A stretch of 64,000 bases of DNA from Paralithodes platypus (lineage: Eukaryota > Arthropoda > Malacostraca > Decapoda > Lithodidae), in NCBI GenBank assembly GCA_032716605.1, contig CM064572.1:36987313-37051312 (forward strand), read 5' to 3'. Position 1 is the stretch's first letter. The number at the start of each line of letters is the position of its first letter. Below the pieces are notes generated by a model. It was not told where the DNA came from. It saw only the letters and a program-made list of their open reading frames with translations, and made no database searches. Below are positions 43,529-53,349 of this stretch, one piece after another. The translations under genes and the position numbers were made by a program.

Positions 43529-45386
43529 TGTTACGACCTGGCACTCGGGTACACAAGGGCTCTCAATCAGGACTCTAATACGGCTCGCTGCCACAACGGA
43601 AACACACGATCCCAACCCCTGAGTACTGCCAGCCGAACAAAAAACACCAATACCCTCCAGAGTTCAATCTGCTATAACGGGGTATACAAGAACTCGGTAC
43701 TAGTGTTCAACAACAGACTAATAAAGAGACAGGAATTCTCTAGTCTGGTCAACAATCAAACAAAGAAGTAAGAAACAACAACACCAAAGAATAGTGTTGG
43801 CCGAAGCCGAAGTAATCCACCCTTGACTAAGAACTTAAGAAGTCCTCCACCCTCTACTTCGGATCGGCACTATTACGTTACGTTAATTAATAGTCCTTAA
43901 GCATCGAGCAAGGAATCTTCTGAAAAAAGTTAGATGCTTCTCGGATGCTCGTAAGAAGTACGTATCGGATTTTGAACAGTAATTCAATAAGAAAAACACT
44001 GGCAATTAAATACTATTACAGGTTTAAATTGGCATAAGAATAATTAAAAGAATATGCAATAGTAAATGGCAAACATTAAAAAGAAGTACTCCGCAAATGC
44101 AACGGCAATAGCCTACTCGGATTGTGCTCGTGGGCCACTAATCACTAAAGTAGCCAAGCTTGCAACACATGAAATCAATAGTGCATAAACAATATCATAC
44201 ATAAGGAAAGCTTCAATACTATTCTGTATCTACTAATCGAGTAAAGTCTAGCTGGGGTACTGTGGGCAAAAGGTAGCAGTGACTGAGCAAAAACGGCTCG
44301 TAGCCTAGCGAAGTCCTCACAACTGTTTAAAGTATTACGTTAACACTAACAAGTGCACTTTGAGAAATCCAGATCCCTTGTATCTGGTTTTCTCCCGGCT
44401 CCTTGACAAAGTAAAAACAAGCTGTTAATAAAATACAGGGTGGTTAGGCTCTTGCCCTCACGCACTGTAAATTATTAACTCAACACAGTCAGCCGCGAAG
44501 ACAACCTAGGCTTCACTGAACCGAAACGAGTATGCAGGTTTATCGCTTAACCACTGCATCAAACAACAACTCGTAACACAGAAAAGCCTTACCCCAGTCT
44601 AGCATTACCTAGCCTAGCAGAACCCCGGAATAATAATAATAACACACAGGGAAATGCATAGACAAGTGCAACAAACATAAATCAATCCTATTCTAAGTTA
44701 ACCCTTCCAAAATAGGCTATCTAATAGGCATGTATCTCATGAGAACTCAAGCGATAATACGTTGGCTGACTAGCTCTGCACCAACGGGACCATGGAAGTT
44801 AAAAAGGGTAGGGAAAAGAGGAGATAAGAATGTAAGGTAGTAGAGAAAGTTCACATCAGTCAGAAGAATATATAGTTAGCAAGGGAAATGAGAAGTCGCT
44901 CTGCCTAATGAGTTCTGATCAAAAAATGGCTAGACTTCCCTTTTTATACTCGGCCCTCTAGTGAGCCCAACGTGAACTACTAAGGACCGCCCACTGACAA
45001 TCATTACGTAATTTCTCTCTCTCCTCTGGGATAGACAAAGGCTTTCCTAGCACTGAGGGGAGGGGGGGGGGGGGGGGGAGTGCTAGTGAGTTAGGCCCAC
45101 CTCCCGCATGGCGCACCCACTGACCCCCAACTGTGGCTGCCGCTTCTCCCATCATTACAAATAAGTTTTACACACAATACTTATAACTAATGATATAAAA
45201 TAGAACTCGTTGACTCAGATGAAAACAAAATACATATTCATATTACTTATAGTACAACGGCTCACATGAACTAAGTTAGGAAACTCTACATAGACTACAG
45301 CCAAAGTTCCTGCCCTGACGATCCTAGCGAGAGTGGGGCATGACTAGGCGTTCTGTACAGCATGCTCACACTGGACATGCGTCACA
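43529..45386 (-). repeat. Gypsy 5' LTR
   Basis: Direct repeat of 35945-37806. It contains the TATA box at 44943-44949 (minus strand AGTATAAAAA) followed by the GATCAGAACTCATT initiator-like sequence, also present in the solo LTR at 16201. It would drive Gag-Pol transcription leftwards. Confidence 0.93.
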
Positions 45387-47440
45387 CTTCGTACGGCCTC
45401 TGCTTTCGAGCAAACGTGTCCAACCTCGCATCATCGACACCTTCAGCTGTGCTGAATCTGTCGTACATCATGACCACGAACTTCTCCAAGGTCTCCAGGT
45501 CTTCATCATCAACTACCGGTGGGTACTGGCTGAGTTTGCTGAAGACACCGGAAGCCTCATCACAAACATCCCAGGTTTGCCAAGCAGACTTCTTCTCTTT
45601 GCCACAGAATGCTGAAACGACATCGCAGCCAGTAAAGGCATGGAAGAAGAGCATCCCTTTGCTATTTTCTGCAAGAGTGCAACACAAGTCATGTACAGGA
45701 ACCCACCTCAGGTTCTATCCTTGGCCAAAGGCAACCCACAACTGCTGCAGACCTAGCTCCTGAAGTGCCTGCAGAACACTGACTGCGATGACGACAACAT
45801 CTGTGTCGCTGGCTTTGACCATGATGACTTTGCTGCCTGCTTCTGTTGCATGCCTGGCATGCACAAAGATCCGCGTGTCAGCTTCTTCATGACTGCACGG
45901 TGCCACCCCAGCCAGATTGATAGTGCGGTTGCTGACAGCATCTTCTTCCTTGGTCACAACGACCACATTTGGTGTGGCCACACGTGCAATCTTATCAGCC
46001 AGAAAGTTGAACAGCTCGGCTTTGTTGTCATTTTCTCTCAGGAAGTTTCGCCAGTTTGAAGGAATTTTGTCCTTCCCTGTCACCCTGCGTCTCACCCCGC
46101 GTCCTCGCTTTGATCTAGTTTCAGCATTCAGACTAGATGGCCAGTAGACATCAAACACAATGTCTGTTCTCTTGTACTTGGTAGAGTATGCTTGTATTCT
46201 AGTAAGGACATCGAGCATTGCGTACTCTTCGAACGTCTTTGAACTCCGTGGAGGCAGACTGTTCACCAACGCTGCACCATCAATGATGATGGTGTCGGCG
46301 TCTGGCTCTGCCTCAGGGGTTGTAACTTGGCTCTGAAGAATGGTAGTGAGGTGGGATTTCTGACAGGTGTGGAGCTTTCCACCATCACTGAGGGCAGCAG
46401 GATGTGACTGGTTCTCATGATGGAAGAACTCCTTCAAGTCACACTCTCTGCTCTGGCATGATATGAACAGCTTGGAGAACAGTTGACAGTCTTCCTTCAG
46501 CACTTTTTGCTTTGAAGAGTCAACAGAGGCTGGTACCTGTCGGAAAAAGTCAACCCTGTTCTTCTTGATTGGTTCATAGAAGGTGGATTCTTCTTCCCCT
46601 TCCAGTCCCTTCATAAACTCCTGGAAATGGACCTTGCCTTTCTCAAGGTGTGTGCCAATCAGCTCTGCGGCAGTGTGGTGAGCAATATCCTTTGTATCAA
46701 GCAAAAGCAGGTCCCGACTCTCCTCCTGGAAAGGATTGCACATATCTGTCATGGCTTGTGAGAGCTTTTCTACTTTCTCAAGGAACACTCTTTGTGCTCG
46801 TTCTGTCTCCTCATGGTGGCTGGTGTGTTCAGTACCCTCTTTGGTCCCACATGCTGCCTCATACTGTGCAACCAAGTGGCTGACTTGAGGACCAGCTATC
46901 ATCCATCTTCTCAGTGCTGATGGGTCTTCAGTCACGCCGATCACACCCCCGTCTGCCTTGATGACAGCGTTGGCCTGCTCGTGAGCTTGGTCAATAGCCA
47001 TTGCTGAGAACACCCGGCTCGATTTGTGTACAACAAAGTTTTCACTCTGGAACTCCTGAGCCAGCTGAGGATGCTTCTGTTCCAGGGTCACCATGTCTCT
47101 GTAGTGGATCGGAAGCCACCGTGCATAGTTTACATTGTTGTTGGCAAAGAAGTACAGTATCAGCTCAGCCAGTAACTGACAGTACAGGAAGAAGTTGGCT
47201 TCCCTGAATGATCGGATCAACAAGAGGATCACCAGTTCCATTGACAGCACCATATACCAGAAATGAAACTGGGGACTTTGCAGTTTGCCATGCTCACACC
47301 AAGCTTCGAAGCTAGGTACTTCTTCAGGTTGTTCATCTGTCTCTTTCGAGTAGTCCGTGTGGGCTGCCTTCAGAAGCTTGTACAGACTGCATGCTGTTAT
47401 CCTGGCTGTACATTGACATCTGCTCTGTTGAGCTACTACT
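45387..47440 (-). pseudogene. PIN/FEN-like nuclease protein of the inverted-repeat element, main part
   Basis: Minus frame from about 47440 (start not fixed) to 45387, then interrupted by Gypsy. N-terminal block: SPQFHFWYMVLSMELVILLL, NNVNYARWLPIHYRDM, FSAMAIDQAHEQANAVIK and ALRRWMIAGPQVS. Middle: DTIIIDGAALVNSLPPRS, DIVFDVYWPSSLNAETRSKR, CSHEEADTRIFVHARHA and VKASDTDVVVIAVSVLQAL. Then LWVAFGQG, one in-frame TAG (45717-45715), LRWVPVHDLCC, FFHAFTGCDVVSAFCGK and SAWQTWDV. The spaced acidic set (IIDG, IVFDV, HEEAD, SDTD) matches PIN/FEN-type nucleases by pattern; this is inference. I recall this architecture as common in metazoan genomes as an uncharacterised family. Confidence 0.75.
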
Positions 47441-47627
47441 CTACACCTTCTGCTGCAAGTCTCTCAACGTCCCGCCCCCCCCCCACCGCATCGTGTCATG
47501 TCCAGTTTGGAAGCCTTGTACAGGAAGATACAACACATACTAAACCTCTAACACTACTACGATATACACTATCATGCATTTTACCGAGTCAGACGTAACA
47601 TGAACCTCTAATTTAGCAGAATATTAG

Positions 47628-47943
47628 GATTCCGGGACTGATATTATGGTACAAGGAAGCTAGTGAGTGAGTCCATGGTTCCAAATTCGGATTCTACATA
47701 GAAAAATGTATGATTTGACACCAAGATCATTCAAATAGGAAAGTCTTTGCGATTTTATTGCGAAATGCAATATTTCTGTATATTCAATGACGGCCATCTT
47801 GAAAAATGGCCGCCATCTTGAATTTTTAAGTGGCTAACGGGTTTTATCAAAAGAGCAATCCCCAAGGAGTATGTGTGCCAAATTTGGTGCTTGTTTCCGG
47901 AAATGAACGATTCTCCTGAAATTTGCAGTTATCTGCTCCACTA
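47628..47943 (-). repeat. Right terminal inverted repeat (~316 bp)
   Basis: Inverted match to 35202-35512. The opposed CGGCCATCTTGAAAAATGGC / CGCCATCTTGAA boxes are near 47788-47822. The tip reads CAGTTATCTGCTCCACTA before DR2. Confidence 0.9.
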
Positions 47944-48340
47944 ATAGGTTAAGGCTACATTGTGACATCTATCTGTGCGCGGCTAAAATTTTTTGTTGTC
48001 TCAACCCCCCTTCCCCCAAACTTACCCACGCGGCTGAACGATATTCTCTCAGCTGTTCGTGTACAGTACGTTTCAAAATACTTCACGCTAGACACTCGAC
48101 TCTCATAGATATTATCATCAATGAACTTATGTCTATGTATAGCTCTGTCTGTACTATTCTGTATATTTCCCAGTTACCTATACAAATACCCAAGTGAATA
48201 ATATTCTATTTTGAGAGTAAGTTAGATAACCTATCTTATTTACTACCAATATCTTACTACCTATTCTATGTTATAGTGGAGTATCGAACCCATCTATAAC
48301 CCTCATGCAATTGAATAAAGCAGCGTGTCATTTACCCTGT
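47944..48340 (+). repeat. Direct repeat DR2 (~397 bp)
   Basis: Second copy of 34807-35202, starting at the base after the right inverted terminus. It continues into 48341-48501, which has no counterpart at DR1. Confidence 0.9.
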
Positions 48341-48501
48341 GTATTTATTGTGTTTTGGTTGCCTGATTGAGTATATAATTGTCATATTCACTGCGCTCGA
48401 TGTGTCCCTGTTGAGCAATATTCCAAATCTAAATATCCAAAACCTGGATTTGCATTAGATAATACTGAAGCCAGTTGGATTACAACCCGGCTAATTGTTT
48501 A

Positions 48502-48844
48502 ATTGTTAATTCAAAATCTCCAGTCAGTTTCTTTAAACATAGCTCTAAGTTTATGAAAGTTTGCTTTCTTGAAATTAGGGACTTTTTCGATGCTGCTATT
48601 TGGTTCGTTACTAGTAAACTTTAAAGTGAAAGTTATTGTACGATGGTCGCTGTTACTGAATTCATCATCTACATTCAAATTCTCTATTAATTCTTCTTTT
48701 GTTGCAAGTACAAGGTCAAGAACGTTATTACCACTGGTCGGCGATCGAACGAATTGATAGAGTGAACTCTCTTGCAAGTTCGCATACAAGTCATGTCCGG
48801 AGTGTGAAGTAAGAGTATCGCCCCACTTGGTCACAGGTGAATTA
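48502..48844 (-). pseudogene. LINE copy C1, endonuclease C-terminal part
   Basis: Minus strand. TKWGDTLTSHSGHDLYANL, RSPTSGNNVLDLVLAT and FSNSDHRTITFTLKF (catalytic SDH) belong to the APE endonuclease. It joins 50592-51060 across the TTA-flanked element and 30715-32778 across the 15.7 kb insertion. An in-frame stop follows DWRF near 48511. The TTAA at 48533-48536 is the empty counterpart of the MITE at 56611-57096. Confidence 0.87.
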
Positions 48845-49254
48845 AGGCCGCGTCATACAGAACTCGAATCCACCAGAACCCACTGGAATCGAACTTTTCA
48901 CCGGAATTGACGAGAATTACGAGGCCTTAATTGAGTGTGACTTCAGAGTAGAATGCGACCCGTCAATGACCGGAATGTAAATCGAACGTAATTCGATGGA
49001 CTCGAATGTAACCCAAATATGAGTCGATGTTAACCAGTAAGTGACTCGAAGGAAACCGGATGTGGAAAGAAGACTATTCGATCCCAAGTCGAATGCAACT
49101 CGATTGACCAGAATGAGACCGGAATGTCAGTATATCATGACCAGAATTACATGAAGTTAAGTCGAACGTAAGTGGAACTAAGTGGAACGTAACTCGAACG
49201 TAAGTGGAACGTGACTCGAATAGGCAGAAGATGACTCGATGAGGAACCTTTGAG

Positions 49255-49262
49255 TATATAAA
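49255..49262 (+). promoter_or_regulatory. TATA-like box inside the TTA-flanked element
   Basis: TATATAAA, followed ~25 bp later by GTTCACAGGCACACCAG. It lies just inside the left subterminal array, where an ancestral transposase promoter could have been. No gene follows now, so activity is doubtful. Confidence 0.35.
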
Positions 49263-49369
49263 GGGAGGATTGGTTCACAGGCACACCAGTAGTAACAGGG
49301 CACTCACCACGGCAACATAAGCACTTTCAATCACATACACACATACACGTACACGAGGGGAGGGGGGTG

Positions 49370-49700
49370 GGGGGTGGAGATAGGGTTTTTCTGGACCCCC
49401 TTCTCCCTCATGTTTAGCCCCATTAGTTTTTGAGATGTTATGACGTTCATTCCATTAGTTTGGCGGTTATAAAAAAAAAATCCTATTTCTTTGTTAATAT
49501 TAAGACCTTTCGTGCCATTTAGGCATAGGTTTATTTCCTGGCGAGCGATAGCGAGCCTGTAACTTTAGGAGGAACTGGCCATCGGCTGGGACACTTTTCT
49601 ACCGAAAAATGTACAAATTAATCTCGAATTGAGTGTGTTTTTTAAGCTTTGATGGATGTCTAGCGACGAAAGTAAAAACAAAAAAATATATATAGGCTAA
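49370..49700 (-). repeat. TTAA-type dispersed repeat, family 2, nested
   Basis: TTCTGGACCCCCTTCTCCCT, GACCTTTCGTGCCATTTAG, CCTGGCGAGCGATAGCGAGC, TTTTCTACCGAAAAATGTAC and GATGGATGTCTAGCGACG occur in family order. TTAA termini are no longer evident; a poly(G) tract replaces the left end. Confidence 0.65.
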
Positions 49701-50588
49701 ATAAAAAATAGACCAAAAAGTAACCCTACCCCCTTAACTCACACAGCTGGGGTGAAGGAAGAACACTTTTCATTGGTAGACACAACTGAGGGGAAGCCGG
49801 AGTTAAGGTGTGGAGAGTTAGATGAGTAAGTTTGATTCCAGGTACTACTTGAAATACAATGGCCTCGTATAGGGCAGATTTTATATTTTATTTTATTTAT
49901 TATTATTTTTTTTTTTTTTCAATCCATTATATATTTGGGGCCGCACCTAGTCGAGTTATATTCTGGTTGTATTCCAGTTACCTTCTAATTGGATTCCACT
50001 TGTATTCTAGTACTTCTAGTCATGTTCGAGTCGACATCCAGTGTACACTCGATACATCAAGCAAGTATGCAGTCATCTACCAGTCATATTCTAGTCGGCA
50101 TCCAGTTGTATTCTTCTTAATTCGGGTTATAATCAACTCTCATTCCATTACATTCAATTTTAAAGTGGAATAATCAACTTGTCATCCAGTTGACTTCCGG
50201 TCATTATCGAGTGGCATCGAGTTACATTCAAGTAATTCGAGTCGGCATCGACTATAACAATTACATCAGAACATGACCAGAATAGGTAGAATGCGACTCT
50301 AATGCGACTCGAATGCGACCAGGATACGACTAGAATGTAACTCGATAATTTTTAACGTTTTTTTCACTCGATAAATCGTAGAAAGTTAACGCATGCACTA
50401 ACTTTTTGCTCACTCACTCGATCAATCGAGTGACGACTAGAACATCACTCGAAACACAAGAATAGACAAGAATCTAACCAAAACACGTACAAGAATAGAC
50501 CAGAATGGGGAAGAAATGGCTAAAAATTTGAATTTTTTAATTCATTCCGGTGGGTTCTGGTGGATTCGAGTTCTGTATGACGCGGCCT

Positions 50589-51060
50589 TTAAAGTCGCCA
50601 AAAATTACGGTATCTTGTGAGATACTTACATCTGCAATTTTTTCGTAAATTTCTCAGTCAGTTTGCACTGACTGAGCTGGAGGTCTGTATATTAATGCAA
50701 GTATTATTTGTGTACCTTTATTATTCTTTATTAGCACAAAAGATGTGTCGACATTCACAATTTGAGGTTTTGACAAAAGGGTCGGGTTAAGACTTTCTTT
50801 GATATAAAGTAAAACGCCACCTCCATTTCTATTTATTCGGCTTTTCTCAAACATTACATAACCGGGAAGTGAATACTCTGCTAAAAAGTCTCTATCATCT
50901 GTATTGAGCCAAGATTCTGTTATGCCAACCACATCATAATTTTCTGTAAACACTAGTTCCTCTAAATCTGAAAATTTATTGCGTATGCTATGAGCGTTTG
51001 CATAGAAAACCTTTAAAGTTGCGGTTTTAAAACTCTCAGAACGCTGTGTGTGAGAGAGAG
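50589..51060 (-). pseudogene. LINE copy C1, endonuclease N-terminal part
   Basis: Minus strand 51060 to 50592: LKVFYANAHSIRNKFSDL, YDVVGITESWLN (catalytic Glu), SLPGYVMFEKSRINRNGGGV and ILALIYRPPAQS. It is the same family as 57600-58000. It is 5'-truncated at a GA/TA microsatellite; the YIYIYIY codons upstream are from the repeat. Confidence 0.85.
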
Positions 51061-51232
51061 AGAGATATATATATATATATATATACACTGACCACACAGA
51101 CCTTACGATCCCAGAGAGGTGGTCAGGACCTAATTCTAGTAGAGATAGCTAACCCGAGAGTAAGGTACAGTGGAACGAAAGGATAGCAAAGAAGAAGGCT
51201 CTCTCCCCACCCTCGGTTCCCTCTGGCAAATG

Positions 51233-51273
<41 letters not shown>

Positions 51274-51432
51274 AGAACAGAACAGAACAGTAGACCGAAA
51301 TATAATGTCTAGGAGTAGCCCCCCAATCTTTAGCCCCACAGGAGCACAGCTAAATGGAGCTGTCGTTGTATTTGTAGATAAACTGCCTCAAGAATAAATG
51401 TAGCAGAAGTTGGGACGACAGAGAGTGAGTGA

Positions 51433-51463
<31 letters not shown>

Positions 51464-51936
51464 TAAAAGTAGAATATAAGAGAATGTTTTGATGTTCTGT
51501 AAGCTGTCTTTAATGGTCTTGAAAAAAATAGTGAGAGAGAGAGAGACAGAGAGACAGAGAGAGATAAAAGATGGATGGTGACCAAACATAAGAGAAAGTT
51601 GTGATGTTCTGTGAGCTAACTTTAATGGTCTTGGAAGAAATAGTAAGGAGATGAGAGAGAGAGAGAGAGTGTGTGTGTTATATACTGTAGATACACATGC
51701 TCTACAGACCTTGCGATCCCTACTTGGCAGACCGGACTTAATTCTAACATAAATTTTGCTACAAAGTGGAGGGTAAAGACAGTGAAGAAGAGAGAGAGAG
51801 TGAGTGAGAGAGAGAGAGTGAGTGAGTGAGTGAGAGAGTGAGAGAGATAATCACACTTCTATTTGAAAAGATATATATCACCTAAGCACCCCCTCTCGCC
51901 CTCCCTCCCTCCCTATATTTTAAATCCTTGTTTCCT
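51061..51936. repeat. GA/TA microsatellites with two copies of a conserved hairpin box
   Basis: (TA)n lies at 51067-51085, and (GA)n at 51240-51270, 51447-51462, 51533-51565, 51653-51670 and 51797-51850. GACCACACAGACCTTACGAT near 51089 and ACAGACCTTGCGATCCCTAC near 51704 are versions of the box at 61065. A phrase with GATGTTCTGTnAGCT and TTTAATGGTCTTG is duplicated at about 51490 and 51603. No genes. Confidence 0.75.
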
Positions 51937-52369
51937 TTAACCCAAGCGGGGGGGGGGGGGAGGGGGGGCTATTTTGGGCATATTCAGGCCCTCCTGAATG
52001 ATCAATCAAGTATCTGCATGAAAATAAATGTATTCAGCAAAAAACTAGGCGCTAAAAGCTACAAAATGAGACCAGAACGATTTACGTAGCACTCGTCGTT
52101 CTCACGCAGTGGTACCACTAACATGGGAGTTTAGCGTATAGCGGCATATTTTTTCCCACTACGCTCACTACTGGCAACACTGCCGGCCTCTCGAGTACAG
52201 AGGGAGCGTGAGTCAGTGGGCGGCGGTAAGCCCTGGGTGTCGGACGTGTGGCCTGCTGCGCTCCCGGCCATTTGCACTCGATTTTAACCCTTTGAAAGCC
52301 TTAATAATGCTCCTAACTTGCTACAAATTGGAGCCCGACTTAAGGCGCGCCCCGCTAGTTAAGGGTTAA
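51937..52369. mobile_element. TTAA-flanked MITE related to family 3
   Basis: TTAA at 51937-51940 and 52366-52369. Termini are TTAACCCAAGCGGGG and reversed TTAACCCTTAACTAGCGGGG. The right end is close to the family-3 end (CGCTAGTTAAGGGTTAA). 433 bp, no frame. Its right TTAA is shared with the next element. Confidence 0.7.
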
Positions 52370-52750
52370 GGGAGCCCACCTCGATTTTGTTTTATCTTTC
52401 TCTCCCTCTCTCTTTGGCGTGTATCCATTCGGCCCCATTCAGCCTACTGACTTAAGGCATTTACCCCCACCCAGGTGTCAATATTTTCCTGGCGAGCGGT
52501 AGCGAGCCAGCATATATATTTTTTTGTTTTGACAGCAAGCGAAATTTGTACATTTTTCGATAGAAAAATTTCTCCGGCGAAGCCGGATTTCTCCATACAA
52601 TGCTGGCTCGCTATCGCTCGCCAGGAAGAAATCGACACCTGGATGGGGATAAATGTGTTAAAACAGTTGGCTGAATGGGGCCGAATGGATACAAGCCAGG
52701 GAAAGAGAGAAAAGGAGAGAAAGACAAAAAACACCGGTGACCCCCCTTAA
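52366..52750. mobile_element. Palindromic TTAA element, family 1, copy A
   Basis: TTAA at both ends; terminus TTAAGGGRGYCACC. The arms (~140 bp) are almost perfect inverted copies: ATCCATTCGGCCCCATTCAG, CCCAGGTGTC, CCTGGCGAGCG, GCGAGCCAGCAT and their complements. A ~100 bp centre contains TTTTTCGATAGAAAAAT and CCGGCGAAGCCGG. It would fold into one long hairpin. Shares centre modules with family 2, so the two are probably related. Confidence 0.85.
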
Positions 52751-52849
52751 TCCCGAAAAAGTATGTATAATAATTGCGTCTTATCTGATTGAAGGGATTT
52801 GTTTCAACCTAGGGATTATTAATTATTTATTTTTGTATTGTTCTAGTTT

Positions 52850-53155
52850 CCTCCTTAGACCTCCATCAAACTCAAAAATATAACCCCAAGATCCCCGTTC
52901 AAGATATGTTTGTACATTTTTCGGTAGAAAAATGGCCCGGCCGAAGGCTGGTTCCTCTTAAATTTACAGGCTTACTTTTGCTTGCCAGGAAAAAAATCGA
53001 ATCGTTACCGGCATGAAAGGTCTTAAAATTGACATCGAAATGGGGCGAAAGGTGTTAAAATCGCCAAACTAATAAGCCGAACGTCTAAAAATCTCAAAAG
53101 TAATGGAGTTCAACATGAGGGAGAAGGGGGCCAGAAAAACCGGCTCATCTCCTCT
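52850..53155 (+). repeat. TTAA-type dispersed repeat, family 2
   Basis: CCTCCATCAAACTC, TTTTTCGGTAGAAAAATGG, GGCCGAAGGC, GCCAGGAAAAAAATCG and GGGAGAAGGGGGCCAGAAAA in order. The right end CATCTCCTCTTAT is a mutated CATCTCCCCTTAA. It interrupts a family-4 element whose right end follows (to 53353). Confidence 0.65.
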
Positions 53156-53349
53156 TATCCGTGTTTTATATTTTAGTGTTTGATACATGTAGACAATTAT
53201 ATGAAGCTTGGGCAGGATATATGGTAGCTAAAAGGACCAATGGAGATATTCTGTAGTCTTTTAATTGATAGACATCCTTTCTAAGCTGAGTAAAATCGTC
53301 TACTAGTTGCCAGAATATAATAAAAAAGACGTCACCGGGACAGACTAGG

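Larger units (their letters stand above)
35945..45386 (-). mobile_element. Gmr1-like Ty3/Gypsy LTR retrotransposon
   Basis: A 9.44 kb element between CTTC duplications (35941-35944 and 45387-45390). Minus-strand order: 5' LTR 43529-45386, primer-binding site, Gag, protease, integrase, RT, RNase H, polypurine tract, 3' LTR 35945-37806. Integrase lies upstream of RT, the reverse of canonical Gypsy and characteristic of the Gmr1 group. The two LTRs differ by only a handful of substitutions and short indels, so insertion is recent. Two frame breaks remain (about 41940 and 40757). Confidence 0.93.
35202..47943 (-). mobile_element. Unclassified inverted-repeat element with PIN-like protein gene
   Basis: Left terminus 35202-35512 and right terminus 47628-47943 are inverted copies (TAGTGGGGCAGATAACTG / TAGTGGAGCAGATAACTG at the tips). 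Both contain a pair of AAGATGGCGGCCAT-type boxes. Between them, minus strand, lies one gene (about 47440 to 35645) split by the 9.44 kb Gypsy insertion. Without Gypsy the element is ~3.3 kb. Tips can be read with TA on both sides. Outside are the direct repeats DR1 and DR2. I know of no named transposon superfamily with this protein; class is open. Confidence 0.7.
32779..48501. mobile_element. 15.7 kb composite insertion inside the LINE (TSD ATTG)
   Basis: ATTG lies at 32775-32778 and 48502-48505. The intact LINE copy at 54580-58025 has one ATTG at the matching place (near 56578). Within the insertion are 32779-34806 (unclassified), the direct repeat 34807-35202, the inverted-repeat element 35202-47943 with its Gypsy insertion, the direct repeat 47944-48340 and 48341-48501. 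Subtracting the inner element and one repeat leaves about 2.6 kb, plausible as a solo LTR or other non-coding insertion. Clear TG/CA termini are not seen. Confidence 0.75.
48845..50588. mobile_element. 1.74 kb TTA-flanked PIF/Harbinger-like element without transposase
   Basis: TTA at 48842-48844 and 50589-50591. The intact LINE at 57398 reads GTGAATTAAAGTCG with one TTA. The terminal inverted repeat starts AGGCCGCGTCATACAGAACT and runs ~38 bp. Inside both ends are dense arrays of a ~10-12 bp motif built on ACTCGAATG/GTCGAATG (about 48900-49250 one way, about 49940-50500 the other). The middle holds a TATA-like start (49255), a family-2 TTAA repeat (49370-49700) and low-complexity DNA. No transposase frame, so non-autonomous. 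Confidence 0.85.

Noticed and set aside
35202..48340. DR1 and DR2 as LTRs of one retrotransposon
   Set aside because: The DNA just inside them is inverted repeat, there is no primer-binding site or polypurine tract, and the inner gene is not gag-pol. Kept as an alternative only.
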